NCBI GenBank assembly: GCA_002311335.1
Contig: DBZX01000069.1
Span: forward strand, 13,704 to 30,509
DNA length: 16,806 nt
Source of the DNA: a bacterium UBP10_UBA1149
Lineage (GTDB): Bacteria; Desulfobacterota; Binatia; UBA1149
Direction of reading: 5' to 3'
This document shows positions 6,881 through 13,421 of this stretch, piece by piece (position 1 is the stretch's first letter; each line of letters begins with the position of its first letter). Under the pieces are notes generated by a model. The model was not told the DNA's origin, did no database searches, and saw only the letters and a program-made list of their open reading frames with translations. The position numbers and the translations under genes were made by a program.

Positions 6881-7930
6881 TCAGAATCCGTAGGCCTCGG
6901 TCAATTCCTCGTCGCCCTCGGCCAGCGAGCGCGCAAGATCGACCATCACCCGGCACTGCTTGAAGGTCGCGTCGTCCTGCATCTTGCCGTCTATCATGAC
7001 CGCGCCCGTGCCGTCACCCATCTCGTCGATGACCCGGCGCGCCCACTTCACCTCGTCGGCCGGCGGACTGAACACCTTGCGGGCTATACCAATCTGCACC
7101 GGGTGCAGGCTCCACGCGCCCACGCAGCCCATGAGAAAGGCGTTGCGAAACTGGTCCTCGCAAGCGACGGTGTCCTTGATGTCCCCGAAGGGGCCGTAGT
7201 AAGGAAGTATGCCGTGCGCGGCGCAGGCGTCGACCATGCGCGCGATGGTGTAGTGCCACAGGTCCTGCTGCGCGGTCGGGCGCGGCGCGTCCTCGTTGGC
7301 CGCGTCGGGGTCGGCCCTCACTATGTAGCCGGGGTGTCCTCCGCCCACGCGCGTGGTCTTCATACGCCTGGAAGCGGCGAGATCAGCCGGGCCCAGCGAC
7401 AGCCCCTGCATGCGTGGGCTGGCACCGCATATCTCTTCGACGTTGGCCACACCGGTGGCCGTCTCGAGAATGGCGTGAAACAGTATGGGCCGCTTGAGCC
7501 CCGCGCGGGCTTCGAGCTGGGCCACCAGGCGGTCCATGTAGTGAATGTCCCAGGCGCCCTCGACCTTGGGAATCATTATGACGTCGAGCTTGTCGCCGAT
7601 CTCGCCGACAAGGCGGGTGACGTCGTCCAGGGCCCAGGGGGAGTCGAGGCTGTTGATGCGGGTCCACAACTGGCAGTTGCCGAAGTCGGTGTCGCGAGCG
7701 ATCGTGACCAGGCCTTCGCGGGCGGCTTCCTTGTTGTCGGCCGCTATCGCGTCTTCGAGATTGCCGAGCACGACGTCGCACTTCTTCGCGATATCGGGCA
7801 CCTTGGCCGCCATCTTGGCGTTGCTCGGGTCAAAGAAATGTATCATCCGCGAGGGACGAAACGGCACCTCGCGCAGCGGCTCGGGCGCGCCGAGGGCCAG
7901 TGGCTGAAAAAAGTCTTTTGCGCTGCGCAT
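6881..7930 (-). CDS. CitE/HpcH-family CoA-ester lyase, malyl-CoA lyase type (mcl-like)
   Basis: A 349-residue lyase of the HpcH/HpaI-CitE superfamily, expected to cleave a 3-hydroxy-dicarboxylyl-CoA (L-malyl-CoA, beta-methylmalyl-CoA or citramalyl-CoA) into acyl-CoA and a 2-oxoacid. GNLEDAIAADNKEAARE (about 56-72) matches the LDLEDSV..DDK..AR segment of malyl-CoA lyases. VIMIPKVEG, the metal-binding Glu in ILETATGV and the Asp in LSLGPADLAA form the Mg site. MKTTRVGGG, ILPYYGPFGDIKD and WSLHPVQIGIARKVFSPPADE follow the order and wording of Rhodobacter-type Mcl, including the C-terminal lid. AGGAGG at 7941-7946 places the ATG at 7930. It is upstream of the CoA-ligase pair on the same strand, so ligase plus lyase form a plausible two-step pathway. 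Exact substrate unresolved. Confidence 0.9.
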   Translation of the reverse strand: MRSAKDFFQPLALGAPEPLREVPFRPSRMIHFFDPSNAKMAAKVPDIAKKCDVVLGNLEDAIAADNKEAAREGLVTIARDTDFGNCQLWTRINSLDSPWALDDVTRLVGEIGDKLDVIMIPKVEGAWDIHYMDRLVAQLEARAGLKRPILFHAILETATGVANVEEICGASPRMQGLSLGPADLAASRRMKTTRVGGGHPGYIVRADPDAANEDAPRPTAQQDLWHYTIARMVDACAAHGILPYYGPFGDIKDTVACEDQFRNAFLMGCVGAWSLHPVQIGIARKVFSPPADEVKWARRVIDEMGDGTGAVMIDGKMQDDATFKQCRVMVDLARSLAEGDEELTEAYGF

Positions 7931-7962
7931 ACGCCGGTTTCCTCCTGCAAACGACCCGTGGT

Positions 7963-8023
7963 GGTCGACCTGAACCTCTCTAACTACCCCGTTTATCGTG
8001 TATTTTACAATCGCCGGTTAGAG
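7963..8023. promoter_or_regulatory. Divergent intergenic control region
   Basis: The 189-base gap between the lyase (leftward) and crotonase (rightward) genes should hold both promoters. It contains the 8-base palindrome GGTCGACC (7963-7970) and a 7-base inverted repeat, CTCTAAC (7978-7984) with GTTAGAG (8017-8023). Between the arms is the only A/T-rich patch of the gap, including TACAAT (8006-8011), a fair rightward -10 hexamer without a good -35. A shared operator controlling both genes is plausible but unproven. Confidence 0.3.
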
Positions 8024-8119
8024 CCCGACCGCAACTCTCCTTTTACTGACGCGAGCGCACCAGCGGCCCGCTTCCACCAACTGAAGCGCGGCGCTAGTTT
8101 GACCGCAGAGTCCTGCACC

Positions 8120-9025
8120 ATGAAATTTGAAAGCCTGATCTACGAAACCGAAGGGGCTGTTGCCGCCATTACCCTGAACCGCCCCGACGAGCTCAACACC
8201 ATCGTCCCGCCCATGCCCGACGAGATCGAACAGGCCGTAGCGTGCGCCAACGCGGACCCCGACGTGCGCGTGATCGTGTTGCGCGGCGCTGGGCGCGCCT
8301 TCTGCGCAGGCTTCAACTTCGCCGACAACATGGCTGCCTGGGAAGGCCTGGTGGGCACAGGCGGCAGCTGGGACCCAGGCCGCGACATGATAGGCGTGAC
8401 CAGCCCGCACACCGGACCCGTGCCCAAGTTCATGAGCCTGTGGCGCAGCCCCAAGCCCGTGATCGCGCAGGTACACGGCTGGTGTGTTGGCGGCGGCTCC
8501 GACATGGCCCTGTGCGCCGACCTGGTGATCGCCAGCGACGACGCGCGCATCGGCACGCCCTACTCGCGCGCGTGGGGCTGCTACCTCACGGGCATGTGGA
8601 TCTACCGGCTGGGCCTGACCCGCGCCAAGGAACACGCGCTTACCGGCAGACCGTTGTCGGGCAGCCGGGCGGCCGAAATCGGCCTCATCAACCGCGCGGT
8701 GCCCTTTGCCGATCTTGAAAAAACCGTCATGGACGAGGCCCGCGCGATCGCCACACTGCCGCCGGCGCAACTCGCGGCCATGAAGATGGTCGTCAACCAG
8801 GCCTACGAAAACATGGGCCTGGCCGGCACGCAGTTGCTCGGACCGATACTCGACGGCTACATGCGCAATATTCCCGAGTCGCTCGACTTTATCGAAACCG
8901 CCGCCCGCGACGGCGTGGGCGCAGCCGTGGCCGATCGCGACGGTCCCTGGGGCGACTACAGCCAGGCCGCCGCTGAGGACAAGCCGAACCCGAAGAACAC
9001 CGTGTCGCCGAAAGCGTTCGGCTGA
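8120..9025 (+). CDS. Crotonase-superfamily protein (enoyl-CoA hydratase/isomerase family)
   Basis: A 301-residue crotonase fold. ITLNRPDELNT (about 17-27) is the CoA-binding start, GAGRAFCAGFNFAD (about 57-70) holds the first oxyanion-hole element, and VHGWCVGGGSDMALCADLVIA (about 119-139) the second. The two catalytic glutamates of classical enoyl-CoA hydratase are absent: the GGGxEL position reads GGGSDM (Glu to Asp), and the QPE position reads GTPYSRAWG (Tyr). It belongs to a divergent clade with a long C-terminal region, and hydration should not be assumed. The frame is open far upstream, but that part is antisense to the lyase. The ATG at 8120 starts the conserved MKFESLIYETEGAVAAITLN. 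It has only a weak ribosome site (GCAGAG). It converges with the next gene, stop to stop, across nine bases. Confidence 0.88.
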   Translation: MKFESLIYETEGAVAAITLNRPDELNTIVPPMPDEIEQAVACANADPDVRVIVLRGAGRAFCAGFNFADNMAAWEGLVGTGGSWDPGRDMIGVTSPHTGPVPKFMSLWRSPKPVIAQVHGWCVGGGSDMALCADLVIASDDARIGTPYSRAWGCYLTGMWIYRLGLTRAKEHALTGRPLSGSRAAEIGLINRAVPFADLEKTVMDEARAIATLPPAQLAAMKMVVNQAYENMGLAGTQLLGPILDGYMRNIPESLDFIETAARDGVGAAVADRDGPWGDYSQAAAEDKPNPKNTVSPKAFG

Positions 9026-9034
9026 AGGGCCGGC

Positions 9035-9925
9035 TCAGGCCAGGCCACCGTTGAGCGGCAGGCCGGCCTCGCGCGCGGCCGAAAGCGCGGCCTGCATAGC
9101 GCTGCTCGCGGCGTCGAGTTCGGGCACGAGACAGGCCACCACGGTGCGATGAACACCCGCCTCGGCGTAGGCCGACAACAGCGCCGGGTCGGCCACTCCC
9201 ACGCAGGTGATCTCCACGCGGGCCGGGTCGCGGCCAGCCGCTCTGGCGGCATCGTTCAAGACCTCGCGCAGTTCGGCCAGGCGCTGCATCGAAACGCCCA
9301 GGGGGAAAAAACCGTCGCCGTAACGACCGGCCCTGCGCGCGGCCGCCTCGCTGTGACCGCCGATGACCAGCGGCACACCGCCTTCCTGCACCGGACGCGG
9401 ACGGCTCACCACCCGCTCGAACTCGTAGAAACTGCCGTGATAAGACGCCGTTTCCTGCTCACCCCACAGCTCACGCATGACCTCAATGCACTCGTCGGCA
9501 CGACGTCCGCGGGTTCCGAAGTCACATCCCAGGGCCTCGGCCTCTTCGCGTACCCAGCCCACGCCGAAGCCGGCCATCAGGCGGCCGCCCGACAGCCGGT
9601 CAAGCGTGGCAAGCTCCTTGGCAAGTATGAGTGGGTTGCGCTGCGGCAGTATCATCACGCCGGTGGCCAGGCGCAGGGTCTCGGTGTGCGCGGCCGCCCA
9701 GGCCAGCCAGAGCAGCGGGTCGGGTTGCGGCACGTTCTCGTTAAAAGGCGAGCGGCCCGAGCGATCGTAGGGGTAACGCGAAGTGTAGTCGGGGCACATC
9801 ACCGTGTGCTCGACCACCCACACCGACTCCATGCCGGCCTGCTCGGCCGCGCGACAGAAATCGCCCGCGAACACTGGATCCTCGACCGCGGCCATACCGT
9901 AAGGCGGAATCACTCCAAACTTCAT
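9035..9925 (-). CDS. LLM-class oxidoreductase, F420-dependent-like (TIGR03619 type)
   Basis: A 296-residue luciferase-like barrel of the short F420-dependent type. MKFGVIPPYG opens the barrel. MESVWVVEHTVMCPDYTSRY (about 32-51) is the active-site segment. LRLATGVMILPQRNPLILAKELATLDRLSGGR is replaced in the other two LLM proteins of this window by different wording. GFGVGWVREEAEALG and PLVIGGHSEAAARRAGRYGDGF are the phosphate-binding regions typical of coenzyme-F420 enzymes. The third LLM gene in the window, it is a separate subfamily and not a recent duplicate. It lies 115 bases downstream of the SDR gene on the same strand. The last residues, LPLNGGLA, are unusual and echo the SDR C-terminus. 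No convincing ribosome site precedes the ATG at 9925. Confidence 0.88.
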   Translation of the reverse strand: MKFGVIPPYGMAAVEDPVFAGDFCRAAEQAGMESVWVVEHTVMCPDYTSRYPYDRSGRSPFNENVPQPDPLLWLAWAAAHTETLRLATGVMILPQRNPLILAKELATLDRLSGGRLMAGFGVGWVREEAEALGCDFGTRGRRADECIEVMRELWGEQETASYHGSFYEFERVVSRPRPVQEGGVPLVIGGHSEAAARRAGRYGDGFFPLGVSMQRLAELREVLNDAARAAGRDPARVEITCVGVADPALLSAYAEAGVHRTVVACLVPELDAASSAMQAALSAAREAGLPLNGGLA

Positions 9926-9979
9926 GCCCTACTACAGGCCACCCCTGCACCGGCCAGTCAATACGGGGGATGCGCTACG

Positions 9980-10024
9980 ATCAGCTTAATCGTACCAGGG
10001 CTGCCCCGCTGGCTTTCAGCTGAT
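9980..10024. repeat. Palindromic intergenic repeat, copy 1
   Basis: ATCAGCT (9980-9986) and AGCTGAT (10018-10024) are perfect inverted arms around a core at 9992-10013, which begins GTACCAGGGCTGC and ends GCTGGC. The same 22-base core recurs at 11505-11526 with 20 of 22 identities. Inside the core, CCAG and CTGG can pair. It sits between the SDR and LLM genes and codes for nothing visible. It may be a REP-like element or a structured RNA part. Confidence 0.55.
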
Positions 10025-10040
10025 TGCAACGTATCCCGCT

Positions 10041-10772
10041 TCAGGAGAGGCCGCCGTTGAGTGGCAGCACCTGGCCGGTCATCCACGCGGCCTCGTCGGA
10101 GACGAGGTAGAGCAGCAATGCCACCACGTCGTCGGCGCTGCCCGCGCGCGCCACCGGGTAACGCGCAAAGTAGTCGTCGGGCAACGGCAGGTTGTCGAGC
10201 TCTCCCAACGATATGCAGTTGGCCGTAACACCATCGTGTCCCAGCTCGCTCGCCAGTTGGCGCATGAAACCGATGGCCCCCGCCTTGCCCGCGGCGTACA
10301 TCGAAATGCCGTAGTCGGTGCCCATGCGCCAGGCCTCCGACGAGATGGTGACCACGCGCCCCCAGCCCCGTTCTTTCATTGCCGGCGCAAAAGCGTGGCA
10401 GCAGTGCAGCACACCGTAGAGGTTCACGCGCAGGAAGGGCTCCCAGTCGGAGGGTTGGCTGTCAACGAACTTGAACGCCGAAAAGCTGCCGGGGATGCCC
10501 GCGTTGTTGACCAGCAGGTCGGCCGGACCGAGTTCTTTTTCGACGGCAGCCGCCATCTCGAGCACGGCCGCGTGCTGGCCCACGTCGGCGGCAAAGGCCG
10601 CGGCCCGGCCGCCGGCGTCGTTGATCAAGGCCGCGGTTTCTTCGGCGCGCTCGGCCACGATGTCGTTCACCGCCACCGAGGCGCCGTGTCCCGCGAGCGC
10701 CTCGGCCATGGCGCGGCCTATTCCCCGGCCGGCCCCGGTAACCACTGCTGTCCTGCCCTCTAGCGTGCCCAT
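10041..10772 (-). CDS. Short-chain dehydrogenase/reductase (SDR)
   Basis: A 243-residue classical SDR that oxidises or reduces an unknown alcohol/ketone. The cofactor motif is TGAGRGIG (12-19). VND at 35-37 puts an acidic residue after strand 2, favouring NAD(H) over NADP(H). NNAG is at 89-92. The catalytic set is S144/S145, Y159 and K163 (YAAGK). The C-terminal QVLPLNGG is typical of the family. A TTG three codons upstream (10781) is an alternative start, but the ATG at 10772 fits the normal FabG-like beginning; neither has a strong ribosome site. It is divergent from thrH across about 92 bases and precedes the F420-type LLM gene on the same strand. Confidence 0.9.
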   Translation of the reverse strand: MGTLEGRTAVVTGAGRGIGRAMAEALAGHGASVAVNDIVAERAEETAALINDAGGRAAAFAADVGQHAAVLEMAAAVEKELGPADLLVNNAGIPGSFSAFKFVDSQPSDWEPFLRVNLYGVLHCCHAFAPAMKERGWGRVVTISSEAWRMGTDYGISMYAAGKAGAIGFMRQLASELGHDGVTANCISLGELDNLPLPDDYFARYPVARAGSADDVVALLLYLVSDEAAWMTGQVLPLNGGLS

Positions 10773-10864
10773 AAGGGGCAATGCTAACGGCGGCGGGCAG
10801 CTGTAGCCACCGTTCGCCCGCGGCCCGCGTTGAGCCTTGGCGCGGGCTGGGCTAACTTGCGCGC

Positions 10865-11473
10865 ATGATCGCCTGCCTGGACCTCGAAGGGGTGCTCGTG
10901 CCCGAAATCTGGATCAACGTTGCCGAGCGCACCGGCATCGACGAGCTGCGGCGCACCACCCGCGACGAGCCCGACTACGACGTACTCATGCGCTACCGGC
11001 TCGACATTCTCGATCGCGAGGGCATCACCCTGCCGCAGATACAGGAGGTGATAGCCGGCATGGGGCCGCTCGAAGGCGCCGGCGAGTTCGTTGACTGGCT
11101 GCGCGAGCGAACGCAGGTCATCATCCTGTCGGACACCTTTTACCAGTTTGCGCAGCCGCTGATGCGGCAGCTCGATTTTCCCTGCCTGTTCTGCCACCGG
11201 CTGGAGGTGGAGCCCGAAGGCCGCATCTCGGGCTACACCCTGCGCCTGGACGACAGCAAGCGACGCGCCGTGCGGGCGCTGCGCGAACTCAACTTTCGCG
11301 TGGTGGCGGCCGGTGATTCATACAACGACACCACCATGCTCACCGAGGCCGACGCGGGCATACTCTTCTGCCCGCCGCAGAACGTGGTCGACGACTTTCC
11401 CCAGTTCCCTGTCACCAGCGACTACCAACAACTGCGCGAAGCCTTCGTGGCCGCCTCCGCCAACGAACTCTGA
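10865..11473 (+). CDS. thrH: ThrH: phosphoserine phosphatase / homoserine phosphotransferase
   Basis: A 202-residue HAD-superfamily protein that matches remembered Pseudomonas ThrH almost throughout. That enzyme dephosphorylates phosphoserine and can move the phosphate to homoserine. ACLDLEGVLVPEIW (3-16) holds the nucleophile D6 and the unusual E8 in place of Asp. PDYDVLM is the cap segment. ILSDTFYQFAQPLMRQL (87-103) is motif II, and K132 lies in the motif III region. AAGDSYNDTTML (148-159) is the metal-binding motif IV with D151 and D155. Length equals the family norm. No threonine or serine pathway gene is nearby. The ATG has no clear ribosome site; a 19-base palindrome begins three bases after the stop codon. 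Confidence 0.95.
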   Translation: MIACLDLEGVLVPEIWINVAERTGIDELRRTTRDEPDYDVLMRYRLDILDREGITLPQIQEVIAGMGPLEGAGEFVDWLRERTQVIILSDTFYQFAQPLMRQLDFPCLFCHRLEVEPEGRISGYTLRLDDSKRRAVRALRELNFRVVAAGDSYNDTTMLTEADAGILFCPPQNVVDDFPQFPVTSDYQQLREAFVAASANEL

Positions 11474-11475
11474 AT

Positions 11476-11494
11476 AGGGGGGTCAGACCCCCCT
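11476..11494. repeat. 19-base perfect palindrome after thrH
   Basis: AGGGGGGTCAGACCCCCCT has perfect 9-base arms around a central A (11485), starting three bases after the thrH stop. GGGGTCAG-type termini are known from REP-like and Y1-transposase-associated elements in proteobacteria, so this may be the edge of such an element. It could also act as a strong mRNA 3' hairpin, but no T-run follows. Confidence 0.6.
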
Positions 11495-11499
11495 GGGCC

Positions 11500-11550
11500 T
11501 TAAAGTACCAGGGCTGCTCGGCTGGCGAAGCTGCCCCGGCACCTTTAACA
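11500..11550. repeat. Palindromic intergenic repeat, copy 2
   Basis: TTAAAGTACCAGGGCTGC (11500-11517) and GCTGCCCCGGCACCTTTAA (11530-11548) form an imperfect inverted repeat, 15 matched pairs with three mismatches and one bulge, around a 12-base loop. The left arm and loop contain the 22-base core (11505-11526) shared with copy 1. Two of the mismatches would become G-U pairs in a minus-strand RNA. It ends 20 bases before the TTG start of the acyl-CoA synthetase. Confidence 0.6.
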
Positions 11551-11570
11551 TAAAAGGAACGTATTCCCCC

Positions 11571-13088
11571 TTGTTGTATGAGCTTGCCAGGATGCGCGGC
11601 GACGAGGCCGCGCTCGACGACCTGTCGGTCACGCGCTCCTGGGCCGAACTGGCCGACAGGGCCACGCGCATGGCCCGCCTGCTGAGCAGCGAGCTGGGCC
11701 TCGAGCCCGGCGACAGGGTGGCCACGCTGATGTTCAACCGCGGCGAGTGCCTCGAGCTTGTGCTCGCCTCCTGGCTGGCCGGCCTGTGGCTGACCCCCAT
11801 CAACCATCACCTGCTGGCCGATGAGATCGACTACGTGCTGACCGACAGCGGCGCGCGCGTGGTGATCTGCGACGAGCAACATCGCGATGCCGCCTCGGCG
11901 GGCTGCGTTGACGCAGCCACCCTGCTGGTCGCCGGCGACGAGCTGGACGGGGCCATCAGCAGCGCCCCCGCTCAGCCCTACCCGCCCGACTCGCCGATGG
12001 GCGGCACCATGATCTACACCAGCGGAACCACCGGCCGCCCACGCGGGGTAAAGCGCCATCGCCCTTCTACCCTGGCCGCGGGGCTGGAGGCGGCCGCGGC
12101 CTACGGACGACGCATACAGATGGACGGACGGGGCCGACACCTCATCACCGGGCCTGCTTACCACGCGGCGCCGCTGCTGTTTGCCGTCTACGACCTGCTC
12201 AACGGCGCTGCCGTGACCATGATGCCGCGATGGGACGAGCAGCGTTTCTTTGACCTGGTCGGCGAGCAGCAAGTGACCCACACCCACCTCGTGCCCACCA
12301 TGTTCGAGCGCCTGCTCGGCCTGCCCGACGAGCAACGCGCGGCCTTCGACCCAACACCACTGGTCACGGTGCTGCACGGCGCCGCCCCGGTGTCGCCGGC
12401 CAGCAAGCAGCGCATGATCACCTGGTGGGGCCCGCTGCTGCTGGAGTACTGGGGCGCCACCGAAAGCGGCGTCGTCACTCTGGTCGACTCAGCCGACTGG
12501 CAGCTCAAGGAGGGCACCGTCGGACGCGCGGTAGAGGGCTGGCAGATCTTCGCGGGCAACGAACAGGGCACGCCCCTGCCCGCCAACGAAGAGGGCATAC
12601 TGTACTGCCGCCGCCCCGACACCCCCCACTGGTTCGAGTACCACGGCGACCCCGACAAGACGCGCGCGGCCTTCGTTGACGCGCACACCTTTCACCTGGG
12701 CGACATCGGCCTGGTCGATGAAGACGGCTACGCTTTCCTTCGCGACCGGCTGTCGAACACCATCATTTCGGGGGGCGTGAACATATACCCCGCCGAAATC
12801 GAAAAAGTGCTGATCACCCACCCGCAGGTGACCGACGTGGCGGTGTTCGCCGTACCCGACCAGGAATGGGGCGAGGCGGTAATGGCTGCCGTGCAAACTC
12901 TGCCCGGCACAAACGGAAACCCGCAACTGGCCGCCGAGCTCATCGATTTTGCCCGCGAGAGACTGGCCGCCTACAAGCTACCGCGTAGAATCGAGTTCCA
13001 CGACGAGTTGCCCAGGACCGACAGCGGCAAGCTCTACGTGCGCCGTCTGAAAGAACGCCACTGGAAAGACAGCGGCCGCAGGATATAG
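11571..13088 (+). CDS. Acyl-CoA synthetase (AMP-forming, FadD-like)
   Basis: A 505-residue ANL-superfamily ligase: acid + ATP + CoA to acyl-CoA + AMP + PPi. The P-loop is YTSGTTGRPRGVK (149-161). GPAYHAAPL (194-202) is a conserved acyl-pocket segment and YWGATESG (293-300) is motif A5. GDIG at 377-380 holds the ribose-binding Asp378. RDRLSNTIISGGVNIYPAEI (391-410) is the hinge and A8 region. The catalytic lysine is K487 in TDSGKLYV. The protein opens at LYELARMRGDEAALDD, a little short of most relatives. The only credible start is TTG at 11571 (TTG-TTG), with AGGAA at 11555-11559. A palindromic repeat lies directly upstream and may have replaced the original 5' end. Substrate unknown; the type is close to medium/long-chain and aryl-CoA ligases. 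Confidence 0.92.
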   Translation: MLYELARMRGDEAALDDLSVTRSWAELADRATRMARLLSSELGLEPGDRVATLMFNRGECLELVLASWLAGLWLTPINHHLLADEIDYVLTDSGARVVICDEQHRDAASAGCVDAATLLVAGDELDGAISSAPAQPYPPDSPMGGTMIYTSGTTGRPRGVKRHRPSTLAAGLEAAAAYGRRIQMDGRGRHLITGPAYHAAPLLFAVYDLLNGAAVTMMPRWDEQRFFDLVGEQQVTHTHLVPTMFERLLGLPDEQRAAFDPTPLVTVLHGAAPVSPASKQRMITWWGPLLLEYWGATESGVVTLVDSADWQLKEGTVGRAVEGWQIFAGNEQGTPLPANEEGILYCRRPDTPHWFEYHGDPDKTRAAFVDAHTFHLGDIGLVDEDGYAFLRDRLSNTIISGGVNIYPAEIEKVLITHPQVTDVAVFAVPDQEWGEAVMAAVQTLPGTNGNPQLAAELIDFARERLAAYKLPRRIEFHDELPRTDSGKLYVRRLKERHWKDSGRRI

Positions 13089-13421
13089 ATGCCGGCCAAA
13101 AGGGTCCGGCCCGTCCGCCGTGGATACCGCAAGGACCAGCTGAACGGTAACCCAGCGACGGACGAACCGGATGGGGAGCCTGCACACGGTTACCCCACCC
13201 TCGACAAAGCAATCGGCGTGCCACCTTCCCCCGCCCTTGAAGCCGGCCAACAAGCGCCCGCTGCCCCGTGCAAAACCCGTGTTTCGCCTCCGCCCCCCGA
13301 GCTGAGCAGCCAACGGCGCCGCAAAGCTGGGTTTGCGCCACGCGCGCCTACCGCATACCGGTCTTAGCGGGAGCGTGGCCGAGCCCGGAACACGGGCCGA
13401 CCGCCACAGGGGAGTAATACA
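13089..13421 (+). other. 333-base intergenic region without a recognisable gene
   Basis: Between the acyl-CoA synthetase stop and the GTG of the cyclase no recognised protein or RNA is seen. A 92-codon open frame starts immediately after the stop (13089), but its product is a Pro/Arg-rich low-complexity string without a ribosome site and is not called. Structure seen: GGTAACC (13147-13153) with GGTTACC (13188-13194) as a 7-base inverted repeat, and a small hairpin GCCCG-GAACA-CGGGC (13383-13397) about 24 bases before the next start. The cyclase promoter presumably lies here; no clear -35/-10 pair was found. Confidence 0.5.
13409..13414 (+). promoter_or_regulatory. Shine-Dalgarno that fixes the GTG start of the cyclase
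   Basis: GGGGAG lies seven bases before the GTG at 13422. The protein then opens with the first cyclase strand (IELEATIVCADLSGFT), so this start is well supported despite the non-ATG codon. Confidence 0.7.

Noticed and set aside
7103..8119. Upstream extension of the crotonase frame to give a 640-residue fusion
   Set aside because: The extra part is antisense to the malyl-CoA-lyase-type gene and shows no domain. The crotonase fold starts just after the ATG at 8120.
11476..11494. Intrinsic terminator of thrH
   Set aside because: The stem is strong, but the following bases (GGGCCTTAAAG) are not a T-run, and the palindrome sits in a larger repeat element. Called a repeat instead.
13089..13367. 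92-codon plus-strand frame between synthetase and cyclase
   Set aside because: It begins directly after a stop codon without its own ribosome site, and the product is Pro/Arg-rich without a recognisable fold. Kept only as a note on the intergenic region.
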